In this document: one piece after another, positions 1 through 5,787 of the stretch
Numbering within the stretch: position 1 is the stretch's first letter
Layout: each line of letters begins with the position of its first letter
Source of the DNA: an uncultured Bacilli bacterium
GTDB taxonomy: Bacteria; Bacillota_I; Bacilli_A; RF39; UBA660
Assembly (NCBI GenBank): GCA_947629425.1
Contig: CANRDR010000047.1
Span: 1-10,245 of the forward strand
Length of the DNA: 10,245 nucleotides
Direction of reading: 5' to 3'
Program-made: the position numbers and the translations under genes
The notes under the pieces: generated by a model
What the model saw: only the letters and a program-made list of their open reading frames with translations
What the model was told of the DNA's origin: nothing
The model's database searches: none

Positions 1-1500
1 CCTTATGGTGCTGGAATTTATGTTTTCGATAGTACTATTTTTAATATGACTGGTGGAACAATAGAAAATAATACAGCATCAGTTAATGCAGGAGCTATAT
101 GTGCTTTTGCAAATAATGGATCTCCAACAATAAACATAACAAAAGGAGAAATAAAAAATAATACTAATACAGGAGTAGATATTAATCCCGCTTTTGTTAG
201 TGATCAAGAGTTTAATGGTGGAGCAATTTATATTGGTGAAAATTGCAAATTATTTATAACAAAGGCTATTATAAATAATAATAAAAATGAACAATCTTTT
301 TTAGATAATAGAATTCAAGATAAAGGAATGTCAGCAAACGGAATAGGACTATGTCCAAATTCAAAATTTTATATGACTAATGGAGGAGCAATATATAATA
401 ACAATTATAATGATGGAGCAGATATTTTATTTATACCTGTATCTACAAATATTCCATTACAAAAAGATGCTCAATTATATATCTCAAATTATTCATTAGG
501 AGGCGGAACTTATAATTGGACAAATCTATTTAATAAACGTATATTATATGGTAATCAAAAAATAAATGAATCAGATAAATTAAGTTTTGTATCACATTTA
601 TCTAATACTGATATAGAAAAAGCAGAAAAAGAAGCTAAAGTAATAATTACAAATAATGTATCTAAAGCTATATATGGTGGCGGTGCTATAATGTGTAATG
701 GTACTTTTACAATGGGAACTTATGGAGGATTAAAAATAACAAAAACAGTAATAGGAGAAGTTGATGAAGATATTAAATTTAATTTTACTATTACTTTAGA
801 TGATATTACTATTAATGGTAAATATGGAGATGTTTATTTTGAAAATGGTATAGGAAAAGTAGAATTAACAGATGAAGAGAGTGTTACAGTAAATAATCTT
901 CCTTCTGGAGTTTCATATGATGTAAAAGAGGAAGAAACATCTAAATTTAATACAATAATATCCAAAAAAGGAAAAGGAATTATAGATGATACAATAATTA
1001 ATGTAGAATTTATTAATATGAATATTAATCCATTAAAATATGGAATAAAAATAGAAAAACAAATAAAAAATAATAATAAATCAGATAAAATATTTAAATT
1101 TGAATTAAAAACTGATAATGAAGATGGTGTAGTTCTACCTCAAAATAATATTTTATCTATAAGTGGCTCATCATATGCTACATTTGATGATATTATATTT
1201 TATAAACCTGGTACATATACATTTACTATAAATGAAATAAATGAAAATTTATCAAATTATAAATATGATTTATCTACATGGAAAGTAGTTATTGATGTTG
1301 AGTTAGAAAATGAAGATTTAGTAATAAAATCTATAAAATATTTAAAAGATGATAAAGAATATGATAATATTGTATTTATAAATGAGTATGTTAAAAATCC
1401 TCAAACATTTGATAAAACTATATTATCTATAATATGTTTGGTAAGTTTAATAATAATGTTTGTTGTAATAAAATTAAGATATAAAAAAATAAAAAATTAG
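1..1500 (+). CDS. Cell-surface adhesin-like protein, 5' end outside window
   Basis: The frame is open from base 1, so the ATG at 46 is internal and the real start lies upstream. Residues below are counted from that ATG. Residues 1 to about 225 are rich in GGAI/GGT turns, NN runs and short beta strands, as in parallel beta-helix or polymorphic-membrane-protein-like adhesins. About 228-325 resembles the DUF7601 Ig-like fold, with K233, E295 and N324 placed as an isopeptide triad. About 332-448 resembles the Spy0128/FctA pilin domain, with candidate triad K338, E397 and N446. NPQTFD (451-456) follows, then a hydrophobic segment (about 459-476) and a basic tail (KLRYKKIKN). This order is that of a sortase substrate, but the fifth position is F, not G or N. 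The protein is probably a stalked adhesin exposed outside the cell. Domain calls are by eye, the isopeptide bonds are inferred, and the ligand is unknown. The zinc-ribbon gene starts 9 nt downstream. Confidence 0.8.
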   Translation, partial: PYGAGIYVFDSTIFNMTGGTIENNTASVNAGAICAFANNGSPTINITKGEIKNNTNTGVDINPAFVSDQEFNGGAIYIGENCKLFITKAIINNNKNEQSFLDNRIQDKGMSANGIGLCPNSKFYMTNGGAIYNNNYNDGADILFIPVSTNIPLQKDAQLYISNYSLGGGTYNWTNLFNKRILYGNQKINESDKLSFVSHLSNTDIEKAEKEAKVIITNNVSKAIYGGGAIMCNGTFTMGTYGGLKITKTVIGEVDEDIKFNFTITLDDITINGKYGDVYFENGIGKVELTDEESVTVNNLPSGVSYDVKEEETSKFNTIISKKGKGIIDDTIINVEFINMNINPLKYGIKIEKQIKNNNKSDKIFKFELKTDNEDGVVLPQNNILSISGSSYATFDDIIFYKPGTYTFTINEINENLSNYKYDLSTWKVVIDVELENEDLVIKSIKYLKDDKEYDNIVFINEYVKNPQTFDKTILSIICLVSLIIMFVVIKLRYKKIKN

Positions 1501-1509
1501 GATTTAATT

Positions 1510-1905
1510 ATGTATTGTGAATATTGTGGTAAAGAAAATAATAAAAATAATAATTATTGTGTATCTTGTGGAAAAAGTTTAAAATCTAATAATAATATAA
1601 ACACTAATATACAAAATAAAAACCAAAATAATTCATTAATATTTGGTATTATATGTCTTATTATGTCTTTTATATTAAATATATTATGTTTTATTCCTGG
1701 TATTATTAGTATAGTTTATGCAGTTAAATATAAAAAAGAAAGCGGAAAACTAGGTGTTGGGTTTGGCTTATCATTAGGTGGAATGATATACAGTTTAGTA
1801 ATGTTTATTATTATGATGTTTTTAATATTATTATTTATGTTCGCATATGAAAATAGTGATGAATATGATTACAATAATAACTATGAATATGTAGAAAGAG
1901 TATAA
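1510..1905 (+). CDS. Zinc-ribbon, two-pass membrane protein (DUF4190-like)
   Basis: This is a 131-residue protein. It opens with a CxxC-x10-CxxC zinc ribbon (C3, C6, C17, C20), as in the zinc_ribbon_2/DZR group, and an Asn/Lys-rich linker follows. Two hydrophobic segments (about 42-72 and 84-112) flank a short lysine-rich loop and a glycine-rich stretch (GVGFGLSLGG), the layout of small DUF4190-type membrane proteins. The tail is acidic and tyrosine/asparagine-rich (about 113-131). An AGGA at 1499-1502 overlapping the upstream stop codon serves as ribosome site, 7 nt before the ATG. The 9-nt gap to the surface-protein gene suggests one transcript ended by the hairpin at 1904-1930. The zinc ribbon should face the cytoplasm. 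Proteins of this build are common in Firmicutes and mostly uncharacterised, and no specific function can be given. Confidence 0.85.
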   Translation: MYCEYCGKENNKNNNYCVSCGKSLKSNNNINTNIQNKNQNNSLIFGIICLIMSFILNILCFIPGIISIVYAVKYKKESGKLGVGFGLSLGGMIYSLVMFIIMMFLILLFMFAYENSDEYDYNNNYEYVERV

Positions 1906-1930
1906 ACTAGATTAATTTCTAGTTTTTTTT
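1904..1930 (+). terminator. Intrinsic terminator of the surface-protein/zinc-ribbon unit
   Basis: A perfect 8-bp stem, AAACTAGA paired with TCTAGTTT, has a 6-nt loop and runs directly into eight T residues (1923-1930). The left arm begins at the end of the zinc-ribbon gene's stop codon. The TAA of the convergent HD gene (1912-1914 read on the minus strand) lies in the loop, so one hairpin separates both genes. It is T-rich mainly in the plus direction, so it should stop rightward transcription best. Confidence 0.8.
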
Positions 1931-2997
1931 AACACTTTTTCATTGTATGGTTTAAAATCAAAATCAAAACCAATATATTTATGCATTTTTAAATTTAATA
2001 TATTATCAATACAATTTTTAGCACTTAATGATACATCATAAATTCTATATACTTTATTGTCAATTTGTACTAATGGATTAATATATCTTATTTTACCTTT
2101 TACACTTGTACAATAAATATCATTATTAAATTCATCACTTTTATATATATTATCAATAGTAGCATTATTATAATTTTTAAAAGCATTTATAATATATGAA
2201 TCATTAGAATTATATATTAAATTAATAATATCTTCATCACCATATTTATATAAATCATCGATTGTTATTAAATTTTTATTATATAAAGATTTAACTATAT
2301 CTGCTATAAATTGCATACATGCTCTATCTTCATCTTCTACCCATCTAGGCCATAGTTTAGAAATTCTTTCTATAAAACTTTCAGCAATAGATAAAGTTTT
2401 AAAACCTAATTCTATTATTCCATCTTCATTTTTTAAAATAGTTAAATCATTATAATATTTATAAACTTCATTTAATTCAAAAACACGTCTTTGATATAAT
2501 CCACCAATTAAAGTATATTCTAATCTATCAGCACTTAATTTTGGTAAATCATTATCTGCAATAGGATATATATGATAATTGTTTACTTCATTAATATTAA
2601 TTTTATCTCTTTTTAATAAATTCATTATTTCTTTAGAATGTAAAATAATATCATTAGTTTTTTCTTCAGTTGATTCTTGATTTTTATCGTCTCCATTCAT
2701 AAAATCTATACAATGTTTAAAAGTAGGTGTTGAAATATCATGAAATAATCCTGCTAATGTTTGTACTTTATTATGTGTAAAATTCCATATAATTAAACTA
2801 ACACCAATACTATGTGTTAATGTTGAATAAAAATATTTATCATTATAAACTTTAGTATAAGTTGTTCCACATGAATGACCAATTTTATCTAATTTTTGCA
2901 TTTCTTTAGTATTAATATAGTCATATAAAAAATCTGGAAATTCATTACATAATATATTTAAATAATCATTTACTTCTTTATTATTTGTTTTATACAT
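1912..2997 (-). CDS. HD-domain metal-dependent phosphohydrolase
   Basis: This is a 361-residue soluble protein with a complete HD signature: H62 (in THSIGV), H86-D87 (in GLFHDI) and D157 (in SADRLEY). These are the four metal ligands expected of a working enzyme. The run from HDI to a conserved-looking histidine at 95, and the ADRLEY motif about 70 residues later, recall the dGTPase/SAMHD1-type branch. That branch removes triphosphate from dNTPs, but other HD enzymes cleave cyclic nucleotides or nucleoside monophosphates, so the substrate is open. The C-terminal half (about 170-361) shows no motif I recognise. The start is supported by AAGAGGT just before the ATG. It is the only minus-strand gene here, divergent from fic and convergent with the zinc-ribbon gene, so it is its own transcription unit. 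HD hydrolases of this kind sometimes act in nucleotide-depletion defence, but nothing here proves that. Confidence 0.8.
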   Translation of the reverse strand: MYKTNNKEVNDYLNILCNEFPDFLYDYINTKEMQKLDKIGHSCGTTYTKVYNDKYFYSTLTHSIGVSLIIWNFTHNKVQTLAGLFHDISTPTFKHCIDFMNGDDKNQESTEEKTNDIILHSKEIMNLLKRDKININEVNNYHIYPIADNDLPKLSADRLEYTLIGGLYQRRVFELNEVYKYYNDLTILKNEDGIIELGFKTLSIAESFIERISKLWPRWVEDEDRACMQFIADIVKSLYNKNLITIDDLYKYGDEDIINLIYNSNDSYIINAFKNYNNATIDNIYKSDEFNNDIYCTSVKGKIRYINPLVQIDNKVYRIYDVSLSAKNCIDNILNLKMHKYIGFDFDFKPYNEKVLKKTRN

Positions 2998-3021
2998 TAT
3001 TACCTCTTGATTTATATAACT

Positions 3022-3051
3022 ATTATAATATATAATTTTTAATTAATAAAT
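3022..3051 (-). promoter_or_regulatory. Weak candidate promoter for the HD hydrolase gene
   Basis: Read on the minus strand, 3027-3022 gives a perfect TATAAT about 25 bp before the HD gene's start codon. No good -35 hexamer is found 16-18 bp upstream (the best is TTTATT). TATAAT-like strings are expected by chance in DNA this AT-rich. The same bases also contain TATAAT on the plus strand (3024-3029 and 3031-3036). Confidence 0.25.
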
Positions 3052-3074
3052 ATTTTTTTATATGAATAACAATA

Positions 3075-3113
3075 AGAAAAGTGTCTAAAGTTTTTAATCA
3101 TAACACTTTTTTA
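3075..3113 (+). terminator. Orphan terminator-like hairpin between divergent genes
   Basis: AAAAGTGT (3077-3084) pairs with ACACTTTT (3103-3110). A G-U pair and an A-U pair extend the stem to 10 bp, around an 18-nt loop, and the right arm ends in six T residues. It looks like an intrinsic terminator in the plus direction. However, no plus-strand gene lies upstream: the nearest gene on the left is the HD gene, which points away. The stem would also be moderately T-rich on the minus strand. It may end a short rightward transcript or be left over from a lost gene. Confidence 0.5.
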
Positions 3114-3121
3114 TTTTAATT

Positions 3122-3148
3122 AAGTTTTGAGCAAGTTTTGAGCAAGTT
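3122..3148 (+). repeat. 11-bp tandem direct repeat upstream of the fic promoter
   Basis: AAGTTTTGAGC occurs twice head to tail (3122-3132 and 3133-3143), followed by the first five bases of a third copy (AAGTT, 3144-3148). The unit is about one helical turn, so equivalent bases lie on the same DNA face. The array ends 3 bp before the -35 hexamer of the fic promoter, the usual place for activator binding or for a repressor overlapping the promoter. A regulatory role is inferred from position and phasing only. Confidence 0.6.
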
Positions 3149-3151
3149 ATA

Positions 3152-3180
3152 TTGATTATTATAAAGAATTGTATTATAAT
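3152..3180 (+). promoter_or_regulatory. Sigma-A-type promoter of the fic gene
   Basis: TTGATT (3152-3157) and a perfect TATAAT (3175-3180) are separated by exactly 17 bp. Transcription would start near 3187, leaving a leader of about 20 nt that holds the GAGGTGAT ribosome site (3196-3203) of fic. Confidence 0.6.
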
Positions 3181-3208
3181 ATATTTGAGAATTTTGAGGT
3201 GATTATTG

Positions 3209-4201
3209 ATGGAAAAATATACTCCACCTTTTGAAATTACACAAACTATGTTAAAACGAGTTGCTGATATTTCCGAAAAAGTAACTAAACTTGATAATTT
3301 TTCAAATTTAAATAAAAAGCCATATTTAAGAAAACAAACTAAAATTAATTCTATTCATTCTTCACTTGCAATTGAAAATAATAAATTAACAAAAGAACAA
3401 GTTAGAGATGTTATAGATGGCAAATTAGTTTTAGGTTCTAAAAAAGAAATTCAAGAAGTAAAAAATGCTTATAATGCATATGAAATGATAAATGATATTA
3501 ATCCTTACAGTATTGAAGACTTAAAAAAAGTACATGGTGTAATAACATATTTGACAGTAGAAGATTCTGGTGATTTTAGAAAAGGCAATGAAGGGGTTTT
3601 TGATGGAGATAAATGTATATTTATGTGTCCACCTTCAGAGAATATTGATTATTTAATTAATCAATTATTTAAATGGATAAAAGAAAGCAAAAATAAAATA
3701 CATCCATTAATATTATCAAGTGTATTTCATTATGAATTTGTATTTATTCATCCATTTAGTGACGGTAATGGAAGAACTGTTAGATTATGGCAAAATATAT
3801 TGCTTTATAATTGGAAAAAAATATTTGAATATTTACCTATTGAATCAAAGATACATAAATATCAGAAAGGATATTATAAAGCTATAGCTGATTGTAATAA
3901 TAAGGGCAATTCAACTGAATTTATTGAATTTATGCTAAAAATGATAGATGAAACTTTAGATGAAGCATTAGCGATACCAAACATACCAATTAATCAAGAA
4001 ACTATAAATATAAATAAATTATTAGACTCTTTAGAAAGAAATGTTCCAATAAGCGCAAAAGAAATAATGGAAAAATTAAATATAAAATCAAAAAATACAT
4101 TAAGAAATCAATATTTACATCCTGCTATTAAACAAGGACTAATTAAATTAACTATTCCTGATAAACCTAATAGTAGTAAGCAAATGTATTATAAAGATTA
4201 A
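3209..4201 (+). CDS. Fic-family AMP-transferase, self-inhibited, with C-terminal winged helix
   Basis: This 330-residue protein carries the full Fic signature HPFSDGNGRTVR (181-192). H181 is the catalytic histidine, with the phosphate-binding DGNGR loop beside it. Fic enzymes usually move AMP from ATP onto a hydroxyl side chain of a target protein. Residues 1 to about 75 match the Fic_N region and contain the inhibitory helix motif S-x3-E-N (S52, E56, N57). This makes it a class II Fic, which blocks its own ATP site and needs no separate antitoxin. About 268-330 looks like a winged-helix DNA-binding domain (AKEIMEKLNIKSKNTLRN), as in many Fic proteins of this length that may bind their own promoter. 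I chose the ATG at 3209, 9 nt after GAGG, over a TTG at 3206. The gene has its own promoter and no partner gene. Its target is unknown; a stress or phage-response role is possible. Confidence 0.9.
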   Translation: MEKYTPPFEITQTMLKRVADISEKVTKLDNFSNLNKKPYLRKQTKINSIHSSLAIENNKLTKEQVRDVIDGKLVLGSKKEIQEVKNAYNAYEMINDINPYSIEDLKKVHGVITYLTVEDSGDFRKGNEGVFDGDKCIFMCPPSENIDYLINQLFKWIKESKNKIHPLILSSVFHYEFVFIHPFSDGNGRTVRLWQNILLYNWKKIFEYLPIESKIHKYQKGYYKAIADCNNKGNSTEFIEFMLKMIDETLDEALAIPNIPINQETININKLLDSLERNVPISAKEIMEKLNIKSKNTLRNQYLHPAIKQGLIKLTIPDKPNSSKQMYYKD

Positions 4202-4222
4202 ATTTGATTTTGTTAAAAGTGA

Positions 4223-4250
4223 TTGACATTTAATTCAGAACAACTATTAA
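4223..4250 (+). promoter_or_regulatory. Candidate upstream promoter for the ATPase gene
   Basis: A consensus TTGACA (4223-4228) is followed after 16 bp by TATTAA (4245-4250). Transcription would begin near 4257, about 100 nt before the ATPase start, and the transcript would carry the GTAC repeats in its leader. A second TATAAT lies at 4269-4274 but lacks a good -35 box. No terminator hairpin is visible after fic (4202-4260), so read-through from fic is also possible. Confidence 0.4.
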
Positions 4251-4268
4251 CTAATTATCTTTTTATAT

Positions 4269-4335
4269 TATAATATTTGTACAAAATGTACGAAAATTTG
4301 ATATAAATTATGTTATTTTTGTACGAAAAATGTTA
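4269..4335 (+). promoter_or_regulatory. Operator-like GTAC repeats before the ATPase gene
   Basis: GTACA-AAA-TGTAC (4279-4291) is a perfect 5-bp inverted repeat lying just downstream of a TATAAT (4269-4274). TGTAC occurs three times (4278, 4287, 4320). TTTGTAC recurs exactly 42 bp apart (4276 and 4318, four helical turns), and TGTACGAAAA recurs 33 bp apart (4287 and 4320). GC-containing words this regular stand out in such AT-rich spacer DNA. Repressor binding is inferred. No dedicated regulator gene is adjacent apart from the winged helix on Fic. Confidence 0.45.
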
Positions 4336-4357
4336 AAATATATGTAGGTGATGAAAT

Positions 4358-5653
4358 ATGTATAGAAAAATTCAGGAAGAATTATTAAAATGGAAAGAGG
4401 ACTTTAAAATGCCTCTTATGTTAGTTGGTGCTAGACAAACAGGAAAAACTTATATATTAGAAGATTTTTGTAAAAATAATTTTGATAATTATATTTATAT
4501 TAATTTAGATAAAGAAGAAAATATATGTAAAATTTTTGAAGAAACTATTGATCCAGATAAAATAATTGAAAAAATAGAAATTATTAAAAATGTAAATATA
4601 ATTCCAGAAAATACAATAATATTTTTAGATGAAATACAAGTAAGTGAAAGAGCTATAACATCTTTAAAATATTTTTGTGAAAGTGAAAAACCATATAAAA
4701 TAATTTGTGCTGGTTCACTTTTAGGAGTTAAAATTAATAGATTTAAATCATCATTTCCTGTTGGTAAAGTAGTTATAAAATATTTATATCCTATGGATTT
4801 TGAAGAATATTTATTAGCATTAGGAGAAACAAAATTAATTAATGAAATAAAAACTCACTATGAAACTAATGAAGCATTAATGACACCTATTCATGAAAAA
4901 GCACTAGATTTATATAAAAAATATTTAGTACTTGGTGGAATGCCTGTTATGATTAAAAATTTTATATCTAATGAGTGTAGTATATCTCATGTAAATTTTG
5001 AATTACAAGAACAAATAATTACTTCTTATTTAGCAGATATGAACAAATATACAGAAAATAGTGAATCTATTAAAAATAGTCAAATATATAATGCAATACC
5101 AAAAGAACTTGCAAGAGCTAATAATACATTTAAATATAGTTTAGTAGATAAAGATGCAAGAAAAATTAGATATGAAAGTAGTTTAGATTGGCTACTTGCA
5201 AGCAATATGGTATTAAAATGTGATTTAGCAGAAAAAAATGAATCTCCAATAAAAGCATTTGTTAATAGTGATAAATTTAAATTATATTTAAGTGATATAG
5301 GTTTACTTAGAAGTTTATCTAATTTAGATTATAGTGAAATTATTTTAGATAAAAATGAAATGTATAAAGGTGTTCTTACTGAAAACTATGTAGCATGTGA
5401 ATTATATCCTAAATCAAAAGAACTATATTATTATAATTTTGATAAATATGAAATAGATTTTTTAATAAAAATAAATGGTGATATTATTCCAATAGAAGTA
5501 AAAAGTGGTAGAAGAATTAATAGCAAAAGTTTAAATGAATATATAAAGAAATATAAACCTATTTATAGTATTAGAATTTCTACTAAAAATTTTGGTTTTG
5601 AAAATAATATTAAATCAGTACCACTATATGCTGTATTTTGTATTAATAAATAA
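4358..5653 (+). CDS. AAA_14/DUF4143-family ATPase with PD-(D/E)XK-like C-terminus
   Basis: This 431-residue protein has Walker A GARQTGKT (24-31), Walker B IIFLDE (87-92) and a sensor-like IICAGSLLG (115-123). These fit the AAA_14 domain of the widespread bacterial and archaeal 'ATP-binding protein DUF4143' family. The LYPMDFEEYLLALGE stretch that follows is typical of the family. The DUF4143 region has E365-x-D367 and E380-V-K382 (EIDFLI...IPIEVKSG), the layout of a PD-(D/E)XK nuclease fold. All named residues are intact and the length is normal. Family function is unsettled; roles in DNA handling, toxin-antitoxin-like control or phage defence have been suspected. AGGTGATG (4346-4353) gives a well-placed ribosome site for the ATG. 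The gene is followed by its own terminator, and operator-like GTAC repeats precede it. Whether it works with the upstream fic gene is unknown; same strand and a 156-bp gap permit but do not show it. Confidence 0.85.
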   Translation: MYRKIQEELLKWKEDFKMPLMLVGARQTGKTYILEDFCKNNFDNYIYINLDKEENICKIFEETIDPDKIIEKIEIIKNVNIIPENTIIFLDEIQVSERAITSLKYFCESEKPYKIICAGSLLGVKINRFKSSFPVGKVVIKYLYPMDFEEYLLALGETKLINEIKTHYETNEALMTPIHEKALDLYKKYLVLGGMPVMIKNFISNECSISHVNFELQEQIITSYLADMNKYTENSESIKNSQIYNAIPKELARANNTFKYSLVDKDARKIRYESSLDWLLASNMVLKCDLAEKNESPIKAFVNSDKFKLYLSDIGLLRSLSNLDYSEIILDKNEMYKGVLTENYVACELYPKSKELYYYNFDKYEIDFLIKINGDIIPIEVKSGRRINSKSLNEYIKKYKPIYSIRISTKNFGFENNIKSVPLYAVFCINK

Positions 5654-5695
5654 AGATTTATCAATGTAAAAAATAAAAATAGTGATAATAAAAAC

Positions 5696-5727
5696 AACAA
5701 CTAAAACAAAATAGTTGTTTTTATTTT
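5696..5727 (+). terminator. Intrinsic terminator after the ATPase gene
   Basis: AACAACTA (5696-5703) pairs perfectly with TAGTTGTT (5712-5719) around an 8-nt A-rich loop, followed by a T-rich tract to about 5727. It lies 43 nt after the ATPase stop and only a few bases before the -35 box of the next gene, so it separates the two units. Confidence 0.75.
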
Positions 5728-5729
5728 AA

Positions 5730-5758
5730 TTGAAAAAAAGATTAACATATGTTAGTAT
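5730..5758 (+). promoter_or_regulatory. Extended -10 promoter of the HELLH/repeat protein gene
   Basis: TTGAAA (5730-5735) and TAGTAT (5753-5758) are 17 bp apart, with an extended -10 TG at 5750-5751. Transcription would begin near 5765. The ATG at 5749 therefore falls between the two hexamers and should not be in the mRNA, which supports the start at 5788, preceded by AAAAGGA (5771-5777). Confidence 0.5.
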
Positions 5759-5787
5759 ATGACATTGTAAAAAAGGAATTGATTAAT

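Noticed and set aside
3001..3205. A separate antitoxin gene for Fic
   Set aside because: No small ORF with a ribosome site is visible before or after fic, and the inhibitory S-x3-E-N motif is within the Fic protein itself.
3206..3211. TTG at 3206 as start of the Fic protein
   Set aside because: The ATG at 3209 is in the same frame and is better spaced from GAGG (9 nt), and ATG is preferred. The difference is one residue.
5450..5520. Calling the ATPase a confirmed nuclease from its E-x-D...E-V-K residues
   Set aside because: The motif is a normal part of DUF4143 proteins, and nuclease activity is not established for the family. Only a fold-level similarity is supportable.
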